Shown: one piece after another, positions 1-11,256 of the stretch | Layout of the letters: each line of letters starts with the position of its first letter | Position numbering within the stretch: position 1 is the stretch's first letter | NCBI RefSeq assembly: GCF_039393905.1 | Contig: NZ_CP135030.1 | Span: 186,001 to 250,000, forward strand | From: Buchnera aphidicola (Mindarus japonicus) | GTDB lineage: Bacteria > Pseudomonadota > Gammaproteobacteria > Enterobacterales > Enterobacteriaceae | Reading direction: 5' to 3' | Length of the DNA: 64,000 bases | Notes under the pieces: model-generated | What the model was told of the DNA's origin: nothing | Databases searched by the model: none | Seen by the model: the letters and a program-made list of their open reading frames with translations, nothing else | Translations under genes and position numbers: made by a program

Positions 1-528
1 TCCAAGAGTACAGAATAATTTTTCTTGTAGTTCGCTTATTTTCCCTTTTGGGTAGAGAATTACTACTTTCACATTTTTCATTTTATAAAAAGCATGAGCT
101 ACAGCTGCACCAGTATCTCCTGATGTTGCTGTTAAAATTGTAACTATTTCATTTTCATTATTTAAATGAGATAGCATTTGTGCCATAAAGCGAGCACCAA
201 AATCTTTAAATGCTAAAGTTGGTCCATGAAATAATTCTAAACAAGCTATATTTTCAGTAACTCTTACTATTTTGGGACCTGAAAATGAGAATGCTTTCTT
301 TATTCTTTTTTCTAATTCTATTGGTTTTATTTCATTTTTAATAAATTTAGAAAGAATTTTACTACTTCTAGAAATAAAGTCCATTTTTAGTAACGCGGAT
401 AATTTTTCTTTTTTAATAATTGGCAAATCTTTAGGGAAAAATAAACCTTGTTGACTACCTAATCCTAATTTTACTGCTTTTGAAAATTTTACTGTTTCAT
501 TATGATCTTTTAGATTGTATAGTTTCAT
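1..528 (-). CDS. thrC: Threonine synthase, N-terminal part (3' end outside window)
   Basis: Converts O-phospho-L-homoserine to threonine with PLP, the last step of threonine synthesis. Reading the minus strand from ATG at 528 gives 176 codons without a stop up to the window edge; the protein starts MKLYNLKDHNE and contains LFHGPTLAFKDF, where Lys108 is the expected PLP lysine, and further on TATSGDTGAAVAHAFY and LYPKGKISELQEKLF, all very close to E. coli ThrC. The start lies 3 bp after the thrB stop, so it is translated as part of the thrABC operon. Only about 40 percent of the usual 428 residues is present because the window ends; nothing suggests a pseudogene. Confidence 0.97.
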   Translation of the reverse strand, partial: MKLYNLKDHNETVKFSKAVKLGLGSQQGLFFPKDLPIIKKEKLSALLKMDFISRSSKILSKFIKNEIKPIELEKRIKKAFSFSGPKIVRVTENIACLELFHGPTLAFKDFGARFMAQMLSHLNNENEIVTILTATSGDTGAAVAHAFYKMKNVKVVILYPKGKISELQEKLFCTLG

Positions 529-531
529 GTC

Positions 532-1461
532 TTACCTTATTATTCTAGTTCCTTTCTGGTCTAATTTACAAATGTGTACAAAACCTTGATCATTTTTTAG
601 ATAATTTTTAGATAACCAATAAGCTATTTTTTTAGCAATAGAAACATTTTTAGAAATTGCAAATAATGTAGGTCCAGATCCGGAAATTCCAAAACTAATA
701 GCACCTATTTTTTTTATAGTTTTTTTTATATATAAAAAATTAGGTAATGAATTAATTCGATATGGTTCAGCAATAAGATCAATCATTAGTTTTGCTGCTA
801 ATTCTTCTTGTTTGCTATGAGATGCATGAATAAATCCTGCAAGATTTTGACTATGTTTTATACATATTTTTTTTTCATACACTTTAGGTAAAATTTTTCT
901 TGCTTTTTCAGTGGGAATTTTAATTCCTGGCCATGCGATAATCCAAAACCATTCTTGAAAATAAGGTATTGATTGACTAATGATATTATTATTTTCAATA
1001 ATTAATTGCAACCCACCCAAATAACAGGGTGCTACGTTATCGTAATGTATACTACCTGAAATTTTACCTTCTAATCTTCCCATTAATATTAATAATTCTT
1101 TAGAAGTTAATGGATCATTACAAAATTTATTCATAGCAACTAATGTTGATACAATAGAACAGGCACTAGATCCTAAACCTGAACCAATAGGCATATTCTT
1201 TTCTAATGTAATGCTAAAAGAAATTTTTAAATTAGTTATTTTTTTAAAATAATTCCAACACTTCCATACTATATTATCTTCTATATTTTTAGGTAATTGA
1301 TTAGAAAATCTTCCTTTATTTATTAATTCAAAATTTTCAGAAGATTTTATAATTACACAATCTCCAAGTAAAGTACCATCTATTGGTGCTAGAGCTGCGC
1401 CTAATATATCAAAACCTACTCCTACGTTACCAATAGAAGCAGGAGAATAAATTTTTATCAT
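532..1461 (-). CDS. thrB: Homoserine kinase
   Basis: Phosphorylates homoserine to O-phosphohomoserine for ThrC. It has 309 residues, against 310 in E. coli. The GHMP-kinase ATP loop [12 protein letters not shown] is seen at residues 91-102, the N-terminal substrate region reads [20 protein letters not shown], and the C-terminal motif [11 protein letters not shown] is present. The gene begins 1 bp after the thrA stop and ends 3 bp before thrC, a tightly packed operon. No sign of decay. Confidence 0.98.
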   Translation of the reverse strand: MIKIYSPASIGNVGVGFDILGAALAPIDGTLLGDCVIIKSSENFELINKGRFSNQLPKNIEDNIVWKCWNYFKKITNLKISFSITLEKNMPIGSGLGSSACSIVSTLVAMNKFCNDPLTSKELLILMGRLEGKISGSIHYDNVAPCYLGGLQLIIENNNIISQSIPYFQEWFWIIAWPGIKIPTEKARKILPKVYEKKICIKHSQNLAGFIHASHSKQEELAAKLMIDLIAEPYRINSLPNFLYIKKTIKKIGAISFGISGSGPTLFAISKNVSIAKKIAYWLSKNYLKNDQGFVHICKLDQKGTRIIR

Positions 1462-1462
1462 T

Positions 1463-3925
1463 TTATGTTCCTAAATTATATGATAATGTTCGTAATAAAT
1501 CAGAAAACACTCCAGCTGCAGTAACATTATTCCCAGCACCATATCCTTTTAACACTAATGGATTTGGTTGATAATATTTAGTATAAAAAGCAAGTGCATT
1601 TTCTCCATTTTTAATGGAATATAACGGATCACTTTTTTCTATTTTTTCTATTTTAACTTTACATTTTCCATTTTTTTCTATTATACCAACAAAACGAAGA
1701 ATTTTATTTTCTTTTTTTGCTTCTAGTATTCGATTTAAAAATTGAGTGTCTATTTTTTTTAGTTCAAGAAAAAAATCTTTTGTATTTAAATTTAAATTAA
1801 ATTCTTTTGGTAAAAGAGAATCAATTTCAATATCAGACAATTCTAAATCATAACCAGCTTCTCGAGCTAAAATTAATAATTTTCTTGCTACATCAATTCC
1901 TAATAAATCATCTTGGGGATTAGGTTCAGTAAATCCTAATTCTTTTGCCATCATAGTAGCTTTAGATAAAGAAATACCTTGTTCTAATTTTCCAAATATA
2001 AATGATAATGAACCAGATAAAATACCTCTAAATTGAATTAGTTTATCTCCAGAATTAATTAAATTTTGAAAGTTTTCTATAACTGGTAATCCTGCTCCAA
2101 TATTTGTTTCATATAAAAATTTTAAGTCATATTTTTTAGTAATCAAACGAATGTTTCGATAAAGTTTATTGCAAGAAGTATTAGCCTTTTTATTTGAAGC
2201 TACTATATGCATGTGGTGTGAAAGGATATCAACATATTTTTCTGCAATTTTTTCACTTGATGTACAATCTATAAAGACAGGATTTATAAATTTATTACTT
2301 TTTATTTTTTTTAATAAGTCTTCTAAACTAAATGTATTTTTACTGTTTTCAAATTCTTTCATCCAGTTATTTAAAACTATTCCTTTTTCATTAAAAATTG
2401 TTTTTTTACTATTAGAAATTGAGCATATTTTTATGTCTATATTTTTATGTTGTAATATTTTTTGCTGTTTTTTTAATTGATTTAATAAAGTACTTCCTAC
2501 GCCACCAATTCCTACTAGGAAAACTTCAATAATTTTATAATTCTGATTAAATAAAGCAGAATGTATATTTTGAATAGTTTCAATAACATCACATTTTTTT
2601 ATTACTATAGAAATAGAATTTTGTGATAAATTTTTTGAAATAGCTAAAATATTTACATTGTTTTTTTGTAATCCTAAAAATAAATTTAAATAGATATTTT
2701 TTTTTAACTGAAATTTGTTTCCTATTATAGAAACAATTGATGTATTTTTTATTATTTTAATAGGATGAATTAATTTGTTTTTTAATTCAGTAAAAAGTTC
2801 ATTTTTTAAAACTTCAAAAGTTTTTTCTGTTTCGTTATCAGAAATGCAAAAATCAAGATTTCCATTGGAAGAATTTTGTAATATTAAAATAGGAGATAGT
2901 TCTTTTTGAGATATTTTTGAAAAAATTCTTCCTGTTAAATTATGTATTTCTTTTTTTTCTAATCCAGAAATACTGAACATCGTTATATCATCAAGAGACG
3001 TTACTCCTTTTACGGTAGGAGAATTTTCTTTTGAAAAGTTTTTAATTATCGTTCCGCTTGCATTTTTATTTAAAGTATTTTTAATAAGACATGGAATATT
3101 AAATTTAGCTAAAGGAGAGATGGTTTTTGGATGTAAGACTTTAGCACCTAAATATGATAATTCCATAGCTTCTGAATATGTTAAAAAATTTAATAATTTA
3201 GCATCTTTTACGATTTTAGGATCTGCAGTAAAAACTCCATCAACATCAGTCCAGATTTCGCAATATCTTGCTTCTAAACAAACAGATAAAATAGCAGCAG
3301 AGTAATCTGATCCATTTCTCCCTAATGCAACTAATTTTTTTTCTTTATTTCCAGCTATAAAACCAGGCATAAGAATTACATTTTTTTTAGGAATTTTTAA
3401 TTTTTTGATTTTATTCTTTGAGAGATTAATATCAATTGTTGCGTTTAAGTAATCTCCTATTCCTATTAAAGTTTTAATGGGATTAATAATCGTAATTTGA
3501 TAACCTTTAGATTTTAAAATGGCATTCATTATAAAAATAGAAAATATTTCTCCACGACTAATAATAGTCGCGTTTAGATTTTTAGGACATTTTTCTAGTA
3601 ATGATACTGTTTGTAATAAATCTTTTAATTTTAATATCTCTGCATTTATTTCTTCTTTAAGTTTTTCTAAAATTTTTGAAGGCAAAGTTTTCTCTAATTC
3701 AGATAAAAATTTTTTTATAATATTTTCAATGAAATTCAATTGAATTAATCTTTTTTTTGTTATAGCGGTTTTAATTGATTCAACTAGGTAGTTAGTTATT
3801 TTTTCTGGAGCTGATAATACAATGCTTATTTGTTCATGTTTAATTTTATCTTTAATGATTTCTTCAACAATTAAAAATTTTTTTACGTTACTTAACGACG
3901 TTCCACCAAACTTTAATATTCTCAT
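1463..3925 (-). CDS. thrA: Bifunctional aspartokinase I / homoserine dehydrogenase I
   Basis: Catalyses the first and third steps of the aspartate pathway to threonine. It is 820 residues long, as in E. coli. The N-terminal kinase domain begins [17 protein letters not shown] and holds the aspartate-binding [10 protein letters not shown] and [13 protein letters not shown]; a central ACT-type regulatory segment follows. The dehydrogenase domain starts near residue 465 with the nucleotide motif [11 protein letters not shown] and holds [19 protein letters not shown] and [11 protein letters not shown] strong ribosome site, GGGAGAG, lies about 8 bases before the ATG. First gene of thrABC. The regulatory part is still present, but allosteric control by threonine cannot be judged from sequence alone. 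Confidence 0.98.
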   Translation of the reverse strand: MRILKFGGTSLSNVKKFLIVEEIIKDKIKHEQISIVLSAPEKITNYLVESIKTAITKKRLIQLNFIENIIKKFLSELEKTLPSKILEKLKEEINAEILKLKDLLQTVSLLEKCPKNLNATIISRGEIFSIFIMNAILKSKGYQITIINPIKTLIGIGDYLNATIDINLSKNKIKKLKIPKKNVILMPGFIAGNKEKKLVALGRNGSDYSAAILSVCLEARYCEIWTDVDGVFTADPKIVKDAKLLNFLTYSEAMELSYLGAKVLHPKTISPLAKFNIPCLIKNTLNKNASGTIIKNFSKENSPTVKGVTSLDDITMFSISGLEKKEIHNLTGRIFSKISQKELSPILILQNSSNGNLDFCISDNETEKTFEVLKNELFTELKNKLIHPIKIIKNTSIVSIIGNKFQLKKNIYLNLFLGLQKNNVNILAISKNLSQNSISIVIKKCDVIETIQNIHSALFNQNYKIIEVFLVGIGGVGSTLLNQLKKQQKILQHKNIDIKICSISNSKKTIFNEKGIVLNNWMKEFENSKNTFSLEDLLKKIKSNKFINPVFIDCTSSEKIAEKYVDILSHHMHIVASNKKANTSCNKLYRNIRLITKKYDLKFLYETNIGAGLPVIENFQNLINSGDKLIQFRGILSGSLSFIFGKLEQGISLSKATMMAKELGFTEPNPQDDLLGIDVARKLLILAREAGYDLELSDIEIDSLLPKEFNLNLNTKDFFLELKKIDTQFLNRILEAKKENKILRFVGIIEKNGKCKVKIEKIEKSDPLYSIKNGENALAFYTKYYQPNPLVLKGYGAGNNVTAAGVFSDLLRTLSYNLGT

Positions 3926-4333
3926 AATTTAAACTCTCCCAAATTTGTGCAATAAATTTACACTGAATTAAGGTAAAATATTATACAAATAAGTTATTTT
4001 AAGACATATGTGCTTATGTAGTAATAAGTAGTTAATTTTTATTAAAATTAAAAAAAAATAATTCAGCTAGAATATTTTTTTTAGTTTTTTATTAATATAT
4101 ATAGTATAGCATATGTTTTTATTTCAGACTTTATAGTCTATTTATGAATCAATAAAAAAGGTAAATAAGTAATTAATATTTTTAGAAAAATAAAGTTTTT
4201 GCATAAATTTTAACTAAATTTTTTCCTAGATATATAAATAATAATATATTTAATATTTTATGCAAAAATCTATTCATATTTTTTAATAAAAGATGATAAA
4301 GTATTGTTTTTATTTCAACTTTTAAAGAGTTTT
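3926..4333. other. Divergent intergenic region thrA/hpt, no leader peptide seen
   Basis: A 408-bp spacer between the divergent thrA and hpt genes, nearly all A/T. On the minus strand a TATAAT at 3985-3980, about 55 bases before the thrA start, is a plausible -10 box, but I see no good -35 match. There is no short ORF rich in Thr/Ile codons and no GC-rich attenuator hairpin, so the thr leader control of E. coli appears absent. For hpt I see no convincing promoter. Confidence 0.5.
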
Positions 4334-4864
4334 ATGAAACATAGTATTGAAATGATTATTTCTGAATATCAAATTCGTTCTCGTATAAATGAATTAGGTA
4401 AAGAAATTAGTTTTTTTTATAAAAATAGCAATAAAAATATGATATTAATAGGTTTATTAAGAGGTTCTTTTATTTTCATGGCAGATTTATGTAGAAGAAT
4501 AACTTTATCTCATGAAGTAGATTTCATGACAATTTCTAGTTACGGTAAAAGAACGTTTTCAAGTAAAGAAATTAAAATATTGAAGGATCTAGACGAGAAT
4601 ATTTTTAACAAAGATGTATTAATCATAGAAGATATAATAGATTCTGGACATACTTTAAGTAAAGTTTTAGAGATTTTAAATTTACGTCATCCAAAATCTT
4701 TATCAATATGCACTTTATTAGATAAACCGGAATGTAGAGAGGTAAATATTCCTATTAATTATGTAGGATTTTCTATTCCAGATGAATTTATAGCAGGATA
4801 TGGAATTGATTATGCACAATGTTATCGTCATTTACCTTATATAGGAAAAATTATATTTTTATAA
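4334..4864 (+). CDS. hpt: Hypoxanthine phosphoribosyltransferase
   Basis: Salvages hypoxanthine (and guanine) to IMP/GMP using PRPP. I chose the ATG at 4334, giving 176 residues beginning [14 protein letters not shown], because it aligns exactly with E. coli Hpt (MKHTVEVMI); an in-frame ATG at 4304 would add ten unconserved residues. The PRPP-binding motif [13 protein letters not shown] lies at residues 95-107, and [19 protein letters not shown] and the C-terminal RHLPYIGKI are conserved. It stands alone on the plus strand between thrA and the minus-strand pcnB. Confidence 0.96.
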   Translation: MKHSIEMIISEYQIRSRINELGKEISFFYKNSNKNMILIGLLRGSFIFMADLCRRITLSHEVDFMTISSYGKRTFSSKEIKILKDLDENIFNKDVLIIEDIIDSGHTLSKVLEILNLRHPKSLSICTLLDKPECREVNIPINYVGFSIPDEFIAGYGIDYAQCYRHLPYIGKIIFL

Positions 4865-4953
4865 GTTTATTTATATAAATAAAATTTTTTAATACAATTG
4901 TATATAAATATTAATTTATATATTAAAAAAAATTTTAAGCAAATTAAAACAAT

Positions 4954-6120
4954 CTAATTATTTATTCTTGTATTTACTGCTTTTTTTCTTAAAAAGAAAA
5001 AATTTTTTATTAAAAAATATTTATTTTTGTTTAATTTTTTTTTAATTAATTTTTTTTTTAGAATAAATTTAAGTTGATATTTCCAAATATTATTAATTAT
5101 TAAAAAGTTATTTTGGGATATGTATAAATAGATTAATTTTTTATTACTAATTTTTTTTATTGATTTTTTAAAGGCTATAGAAAAAGAAGTTTTTTTTTGT
5201 TTTTTAATTTTTAAAGCAAAATCTAATAATGGGTACCAAAGAATTGCTGAAAATAAAAAAGAAATTTTAAGTTTTTTTTCTTTTAAACTTAATTTTTCTG
5301 ATCTTTTTATTGCTTCAATAGTGATTATATGAATTATTTTTAGCATTTTTTCATTATAGTATGAATATGGAAATAATATTATTTTTTTAAAAAAATTATA
5401 TTTTTCTAATTTTTTATAAACTTGCTCTCCATGTTTATTAAGTAATATTTTAATAACTTCATTTAATAATCTATCAGTTGAAACATTTTTTAATAAAATT
5501 ATTAATTTTTTTATGGGTTTTTCTGTTTTTTTTTCTATTTTCATGTTCAGTTTAACTGAAAAGTATATGATTCTTAATATTCTTATAGGATCTTCTTGGT
5601 ATCTTTTTTCTGGATTTCCAATAATTCGAATAATTTTTTTTTTTAAATCATAAAATCCATTTACATAATCTTGTAAATTTCGATTAAAAATATTGTAATA
5701 TAGAGAATTAATTGTTAGGTCTCTTCTTTTAGCATCTTCTTCTATTTTACCAAAATTGTTATCTCTTAATAACATTTGATCATTGTTTTCTTTTTTTTTA
5801 AAAAATATACTTTTTTTATTTTTATAATCTTTTCGAAAAGTAGAAACTTCTATAATTTCAGAAAAAAAATATATGTGAACAATTAAAAATCTTTTTCCTA
5901 TCAATCTGCAGTTATTAAATATTTTTTTTAATTCTTTTGGTGTTGCATTAGTGGCAATGTCAAAATCTTTTGGCTTTTTTTTAAGTAATAAATCTCGTAT
6001 ACTGCCTCCAACTAAATAAGCTTGATATCCTAAATTATTTAATCTAAAAAGAACTTTTATTGCATTTTTACTAATTTTTTTATGAGACAGATTATATCTG
6101 TTTTTTTTTATTATAATCAT
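4954..6120 (-). CDS. pcnB: Poly(A) polymerase I (tRNA-nucleotidyltransferase family)
   Basis: Adds poly(A) tails to RNA 3' ends, marking them for decay. The head domain shows YLVGGSIRDLLL and the catalytic DFDIATNATP, then NCRLIGKRF, RDNNFGKIEEDAKRRD and RDYVNGF-like NGFYDLKKKIIRIIGNP, all matching E. coli PcnB in order, so I prefer PcnB to the CCA-adding enzyme. The protein has 388 residues, against about 465 in E. coli: the basic C-terminal tail is missing and the last 150 residues are low-complexity Lys/Ile/Asn. Downstream of dksA on the same strand, as in E. coli, but a strong hairpin separates them. The start ATG has no clear ribosome site. Confidence 0.92.
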   Translation of the reverse strand: MIIIKKNRYNLSHKKISKNAIKVLFRLNNLGYQAYLVGGSIRDLLLKKKPKDFDIATNATPKELKKIFNNCRLIGKRFLIVHIYFFSEIIEVSTFRKDYKNKKSIFFKKKENNDQMLLRDNNFGKIEEDAKRRDLTINSLYYNIFNRNLQDYVNGFYDLKKKIIRIIGNPEKRYQEDPIRILRIIYFSVKLNMKIEKKTEKPIKKLIILLKNVSTDRLLNEVIKILLNKHGEQVYKKLEKYNFFKKIILFPYSYYNEKMLKIIHIITIEAIKRSEKLSLKEKKLKISFLFSAILWYPLLDFALKIKKQKKTSFSIAFKKSIKKISNKKLIYLYISQNNFLIINNIWKYQLKFILKKKLIKKKLNKNKYFLIKNFFFLRKKAVNTRINN

Positions 6121-6205
6121 AGTATGATTTGTTTTTTATTTATATAAATTAAAAAATATAATGAATTATGGATATCTAATGATTTCTTTTTATTTTTCAA
6201 ACAGT

Positions 6206-6242
6206 AGAATTAGTAAAACGAATTGTTCGTTTTACTAATTCT
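6206..6242 (-). terminator. Perfect 17-bp hairpin between dksA and pcnB
   Basis: Arms 6206-6222 and 6226-6242 are perfectly complementary (17 bp, including an AAACG/CGTTT core) around a 3-base TTG turn. It lies 16 bp past the dksA stop. The sequence past it in the dksA direction is ACTGTTTGAAAA, not a clean U run, so it may act as a weak terminator or as an RNA-end-protecting stem for the dksA message. The perfect pairing stands out against the A/T background. Confidence 0.6.
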
Positions 6243-6258
6243 TTATAAAGTTCATTAA

Positions 6259-6711
6259 TTAACCAATCATTTGTTTTTCTCGAATTTCTTCTAGTGTTTT
6301 ACAATCAATGCATAAACTAGCTGTAGGGTAAACTTCTAATCTACGTATTCCAATTTCAACACCACAGGTTTCGCAATATCCAAAATCATTTGAAACAATT
6401 TTTTTTATAGTTATTTCTATTTTCTTTAATAGTTTATGCTCTCTATGCCTATTTCTTAAAACAAGATTAAATTCTTCTTCTTGAGTAGCTCTATCAATTG
6501 GATCGGGAAAATTAGTATTTTCGTTGCACATATTATAAATAGTGGATTGAACTTCTTTTTTTAATGAATCTCTGCATGCATTAAGAATTTTTTTAAAGTG
6601 GTTTATTTGATTAATATTCATGTATATTTCATTTTTTTTTTTTTGATATGGTTTAATTTTAGAAAAATTTAAAATGTTTAGATTTAATTTTGTTTTTTTT
6701 TCTTTATTCAT
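6259..6711 (-). CDS. dksA: RNA polymerase-binding transcription factor DksA
   Basis: Binds the secondary channel of RNA polymerase and, with ppGpp, tunes stable-RNA and amino-acid promoters. It has 150 residues, against 151 in E. coli. The coiled-coil tip motif DPIDRA is present, and the C4 zinc finger has Cys113, Cys116, Cys134 and Cys137, followed by TLEEIREKQMIG as in E. coli. The first 30 residues are poorly conserved and lysine-rich. Retention of DksA is notable in a genome with few regulators. Confidence 0.97.
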   Translation of the reverse strand: MNKEKKTKLNLNILNFSKIKPYQKKKNEIYMNINQINHFKKILNACRDSLKKEVQSTIYNMCNENTNFPDPIDRATQEEEFNLVLRNRHREHKLLKKIEITIKKIVSNDFGYCETCGVEIGIRRLEVYPTASLCIDCKTLEEIREKQMIG

Positions 6712-6987
6712 AGTATTTCCATTATGCTGCTTTACAGTTTATTCCTTAGTTAAAATATTAATTTTATAAAATTAAAAAACTTATAATTTTAATTGCTAGT
6801 TGAAATTTTATTTGTGAAATAAATAAAATTTATGTTTATTTTTTAAATTTTAAATTTTTTATTAAAATAATTAAATATTTTTATATATTTACTTTTAGAA
6901 TTTGAAATATAGTAACAAATTATAATTTATTGATATTATTAATCAAGAAATTATATTAAAATTTTTTAATTACTATATATTTAAATT

Positions 6988-7806
6988 ATGTATTTTTTTT
7001 TAAAAGAAAATAGGAGGAAACATTTTATAAATTTTGCAATGGGAATAGAATATAATGGAAAAATGTTTCATGGATGGCAAATTCAAAAAAAAATAACTAC
7101 TGTTCAGGAAATAGTAGAAAGAGCATTAAGTCAGTTTGCTAATCATTCAATATCTGTTATTGCTGCAGGAAGGACCGATTCCGGAGTTCATAGTATAGGT
7201 CAAGTTATTAACTTTCATACTTCAGCAATTAGAGAAAAATTTTCTTGGATTTTAGGAGTAAATTCATATCTTCCAAAAGATATCAGTGTTCGATGGATTA
7301 AAGTAGTCCCTGATTTTTTTAATGCTAGACATCATGCTATATCTCGTTTGTATAGATATGTAATTTTAAATACCAAATTTCGATCGGCTTTATTTTTTGA
7401 TTTTTTTACGCATATACATCAACATATAAATACTAAAAAAATGAATAATGCTAGTCAATATTTATTAGGAGAACATGATTTCTCTTCTTTTAGATCTAGC
7501 TTATGTCAGTCATTAGTTCCTATTAGAAAAATATTTAGTATAAAAGTTTTTAGAAAAAATCTTTTTGTAATAATTGAAATAAAAGCTAATTCTTTTTTAC
7601 ACCACATGGTTCGAAATATAGCTGGTTCTTTGTTAGAAGTTGGAATTTCTAAAAGAAAAGAAAATTGGGTATATGAGCTATTACAAAAAAAAGATAGAAA
7701 GTTTTGTGCAGCTATGTTACCTGCCAAAGGGTTATATTTAGTTAATGTTGAGTATCCTATCTTTTTTAAAATACCAAAAACTATTGATGAAAGTTTTTTA
7801 ATTTAA
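6988..7806 (+). CDS. truA: tRNA pseudouridine(38-40) synthase
   Basis: Makes pseudouridine at positions 38-40 of tRNA anticodon arms. The catalytic motif AAGRTDSGVHSIGQV contains the active-site Asp; RLYRYVI, LLGEHDFSSFR and ANSFLHHMVRNIAGSL are also conserved. It is 272 residues long, against 270 in E. coli. The ATG at 6988 is used because the next in-frame ATG (7039) would remove only the N-terminal lead. An AGGAGG at 7012-7017 is 21 bases before that second ATG, too far to define it as the start. Confidence 0.95.
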   Translation: MYFFLKENRRKHFINFAMGIEYNGKMFHGWQIQKKITTVQEIVERALSQFANHSISVIAAGRTDSGVHSIGQVINFHTSAIREKFSWILGVNSYLPKDISVRWIKVVPDFFNARHHAISRLYRYVILNTKFRSALFFDFFTHIHQHINTKKMNNASQYLLGEHDFSSFRSSLCQSLVPIRKIFSIKVFRKNLFVIIEIKANSFLHHMVRNIAGSLLEVGISKRKENWVYELLQKKDRKFCAAMLPAKGLYLVNVEYPIFFKIPKTIDESFLI

Positions 7807-8360
7807 TTTTTATAATTATATAATTTAGTTTTTTTAAGAATTAAATTAATTAGTTAGATCTTATTTTTAATAAAAATTATTTTTGAAAAATAATTATTAA
7901 TTAAATTTTTTGAAAAAAATTAATGAATTATTAAGTTATTTTTCATTAAATTTTATTGAATAATTTATTTTATATATTTTTTTGAAATATTTTGTAAATT
8001 TATTTCAAAAAATATTAATTTAATTAATATTCCGTTTAAAAAATATTAATATAATATTAAAATTTTTATAATTTATTATAATTTTAACTAGTAAAAGCGT
8101 CAAGCATAGTACATTTATTTATATTTAATTTAGGTTAAAAATTATTTAAAGAAATTAAAATAACTGAATATTTTTTTAAAAAGTTTTGGTTTTTTAAATG
8201 ACGTTTTTATAGCTATATAAAATTATTTATAGTTATTTTTTTTTGAAATAAAAATTTTTTTAAAAAATAAATTCTTAAATTTGATATTTTTTAATAAAAA
8301 ATTTTGATGATAGAATATTTAAATATAATAGTAATATTATTTATATAAGAGATCTTTAGA
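7807..8360. other. 554-bp A/T spacer truA-secA, no gene seen
   Basis: I see no coding sequence, tRNA or clear terminator here. The sequence is almost pure A/T with one short richer patch near 8083-8115 (AGTAAAAGCGTCAAGCAT) and a short A/T palindrome at 7875-7895. A TATAAT at 8324-8329 lies about 30 bp before the secA start and could be a -10 box, but the nearest -35-like TTGATG is only 14 bp away. From memory, other Buchnera carry mrcB (PBP1b) here, so this may be its eroded remnant. Confidence 0.5.
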
Positions 8361-10844
8361 ATGTTAATTAATTTATTCAAAAAAATATTTAGTACTCAGA
8401 GTGATAAAATCTTAAATTCAATGCAAAAAACAGTGAAAGTTATTAATTCAATGGAGCCAAAATTTAAAAATTTTTCCGATAAAAGATTGAAACAGAAAAC
8501 AGATGAATTTAGAAAATATTTAAATCAAAATGGAAATTTAGAAAATTTAATTCCAGAAGCATTTGCAACTGTACGAGAAGCTAGTAGACGTATTTTAAAC
8601 ATGAGACATTATGACGTTCAAATTTTAGGAGGATTAATATTACATAAACAGTGTATTGCTGAAATGCAAACAGGAGAAGGAAAAACATTAACTTCTACTT
8701 TACCTATATACTTAAATGCTTTAAAAGGAAAAGGATGTCATTTAGTTACAATGAATGACTATCTTTCTCAAAGAGATGGAAAAAAAAATAAATTTTTATT
8801 TGAATTTTTAGGTTTAAGTGTAGGAATAAATTTTTCCGGAATATCTACAGAATTAAAAAGAAAAGCATACTTATCAGATATCACTTATGGAACCAATAAT
8901 GAGTTTGGGTTTGATTATCTTAGAGATAACATGGTCTTTAGTTCTAAAGAACGAGTACAACGTGAATTATATTATGCCTTAATAGATGAAGTAGATTCAA
9001 TTCTAATTGATGAAGCAAGAACTCCGTTAATTATATCTGGAGTAGAAAAAGAAAATTTAGACATATATTCTAAAATTAATAAAATTATTTTTCACATGAA
9101 AGAAAAGAAAAAAAAAGAATCTATATTTTTTAAAGGAAATAAATATTTTTCGGTAGATGAAAAATCAAAACAGATACATTTAACTGAAATAGGATTAACA
9201 AAAGTTGAGAATTTATTGGTTAATCATAATTTAATTGATAAAAAGTCATTATTATACACAGTAAAAAATATAACTTTAATAGAATATATTAATAATGCAT
9301 TAAAAGCAAATATATTATTTAAAAAAAATGTTGATTATATTATTAAAAATAAAAAAATTATAATAGTAGATGAACATACAGGTAGAATAATGAAAGGTAG
9401 AAGATGGTCAGATGGTTTGCATCAGGCAATAGAAGCAAAAGAGAATGTAAAAATTCAAAATGAAAATCAGACGTTAGCATCTATTACTTTTCAAAACTAT
9501 TTTAGATTATATAAAAAATTATCAGGTATGACAGGAACAGCAGCAACAGAAGCTTCTGAATTTAATTCTATTTATAACTTAAAAACAGTAGTTATTCCAA
9601 CTAATAAACCTATGATTAGAAAAGATTATTCTGATTTAGTATACATAACTGAAAAAGAAAAAATTAATTCTATAATTCTTGATATACAACAAAATATTAT
9701 GAAAAAAAAACCAGTATTAGTAGGAACTACTTCTATTGAAAAATCTGAAATTATTTCCAATAAATTAAAAAATTTAGGAATTAAACATAATGTTTTAAAT
9801 GCTAAATTTCATTCTCAAGAAGCAAATATCATAGCAGAGGCAGGAAGACCAGGAGTTGTAACTATTGCAACAAATATGGCAGGAAGAGGAACAGATATTG
9901 TTTTAGGAGGAAGTTTTAAAAAAAAATATTGTAAAAATAAAAAAAATTTTTTGTATAAAAATAACTGGAAAAAATTAAATCAAACAGTAGTTGAAGCAGG
10001 TGGTTTACATGTTATTGGTACAGAAAGACATGAATCTAGAAGAGTAGATAATCAATTAAGAGGAAGATCGGGGAGACAAGGGGATCCAGGTTCTTCACAG
10101 TTTTATTTATCTATGGAAGATTCTTTAATACGTATTTTTTCTTCAAAAAGAATTATTAATACTTTAAAAAAATTAGGAATAAAAAAAGATGAAGCAATTC
10201 AGCATAAGTGGATAACCATAGCTATTTCTAATGCTCAAAAACGAGTTGAATATAGAAACTTTGAGATTAGAAAACAGTTATTAGAATATGATGATATAGC
10301 AAACAATCAACGTAAATCAATCTATTTTCAAAGAAATATATTATTAACTGTTAAAGAGGTTAGTAAAAATATTTTTTTATTTATAGAAGATGTATTAAAA
10401 AAGGTTATTAAAAATTATATTTCTGGAAAATTTTTTTCTAAGTCTTGGGATTTAGTGGGATTGGAAAAACGATTAAAAACAGATTTTAACGTAAAATTTT
10501 CGCTTATAAATAAAGTAAATTTAACAAAAGAATTACAACAACATAAAAAATTAACTGAGTATATAACAAATAAAGTTAAAGGTTATTATATATCTAAAAA
10601 AAAAATTTTTGGTATAAAAAAAATACAAGAAATAGAAAAATCAGTATTATTGCATAATTTAGATTTTTTTTGGAAAGAACACTTATTAAATATGGAATAT
10701 TTAAGAAAAGGAATACATCTTAGAGGATATGCACAAAAAGATCCTAAATTAGAATATAAAAAAGAATCTTTTAAAATGTTTTTTAAAATGATTCAGATTG
10801 TTAAATATGAAGTTGTTATTAATTTAATGAATTTTAATTCATAA
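8361..10844 (+). CDS. secA: Preprotein translocase ATPase SecA, lacking C-terminal zinc tail
   Basis: Motor ATPase that drives preproteins through SecYEG. Walker A region [14 protein letters not shown], then [52 protein letters not shown] and the second-domain [20 protein letters not shown] are all intact. It has 827 residues, against 901 in E. coli. The protein ends at [12 protein letters not shown], just after the helical scaffold, so the flexible linker and the CxCxSG zinc domain that binds SecB and lipid are gone. The stop is not next to a long A-tract, so this is not a slippage artefact. Single gene with large spacers on both sides. Confidence 0.98.
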   Translation: MLINLFKKIFSTQSDKILNSMQKTVKVINSMEPKFKNFSDKRLKQKTDEFRKYLNQNGNLENLIPEAFATVREASRRILNMRHYDVQILGGLILHKQCIAEMQTGEGKTLTSTLPIYLNALKGKGCHLVTMNDYLSQRDGKKNKFLFEFLGLSVGINFSGISTELKRKAYLSDITYGTNNEFGFDYLRDNMVFSSKERVQRELYYALIDEVDSILIDEARTPLIISGVEKENLDIYSKINKIIFHMKEKKKKESIFFKGNKYFSVDEKSKQIHLTEIGLTKVENLLVNHNLIDKKSLLYTVKNITLIEYINNALKANILFKKNVDYIIKNKKIIIVDEHTGRIMKGRRWSDGLHQAIEAKENVKIQNENQTLASITFQNYFRLYKKLSGMTGTAATEASEFNSIYNLKTVVIPTNKPMIRKDYSDLVYITEKEKINSIILDIQQNIMKKKPVLVGTTSIEKSEIISNKLKNLGIKHNVLNAKFHSQEANIIAEAGRPGVVTIATNMAGRGTDIVLGGSFKKKYCKNKKNFLYKNNWKKLNQTVVEAGGLHVIGTERHESRRVDNQLRGRSGRQGDPGSSQFYLSMEDSLIRIFSSKRIINTLKKLGIKKDEAIQHKWITIAISNAQKRVEYRNFEIRKQLLEYDDIANNQRKSIYFQRNILLTVKEVSKNIFLFIEDVLKKVIKNYISGKFFSKSWDLVGLEKRLKTDFNVKFSLINKVNLTKELQQHKKLTEYITNKVKGYYISKKKIFGIKKIQEIEKSVLLHNLDFFWKEHLLNMEYLRKGIHLRGYAQKDPKLEYKKESFKMFFKMIQIVKYEVVINLMNFNS

Positions 10845-11256
10845 ATTGTTTTTTTATTTTTTGTCAAAAAAAATTTTTAAAAAATATTTTTAATATTTTT
10901 TTAAAAAAAATAATTTATATAAATAAACTTTTTTAGTATTAAAATTTTTAAAAGTATAATTTTTAATTAAATGTATATATTTTAAAAAAATATGTTTTTT
11001 ATAAATATATTTTTTTAAAAATTAATTTTAGTTAGTTAAAATTAATTTTTTAAAAAATATTTTTAATAAGTTAAAATCAATTTTTGGTAAAATCAAATTA
11101 CGATTTTTTTATAACAATTTTATTATTAATAACCTTTAAAAAATAAAAAAATGTTAATTATTAAAATTAATTTAACAAAATTTATTATAGAAATATAAAT
11201 ATATCAATTTTTTTAACATTAAAACAAACATGTTCTGTATATAAAGGATTTTATTT
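10845..11256. other. 412-bp A/T spacer secA-aceE, no gene seen
   Basis: No coding sequence is readable. A 17-bp direct repeat with one mismatch (11034-11050 and 11069-11085, AGTTAAAATTAATTTTT type) is present but could arise by chance in such A/T sequence. No pdhR-like regulator gene remains upstream of aceE. From memory mutT, coaE and guaC occupy this place in larger Buchnera genomes. The aceE ribosome site AAAGGA is at the right end, and the aceE promoter must lie here but I cannot pick it. Confidence 0.5.

Noticed and set aside
6988..7041. truA start at ATG 7039 because of AGGAGG at 7012-7017
   Set aside because: The spacing of 21 bases is too long, and E. coli TruA has a comparable N-terminal lead before the conserved GIEY motif.
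10845..11256. 17-bp direct repeat with one mismatch as an operator of aceE
   Set aside because: In nearly pure A/T sequence such repeats are expected by chance, and no regulator gene is nearby.
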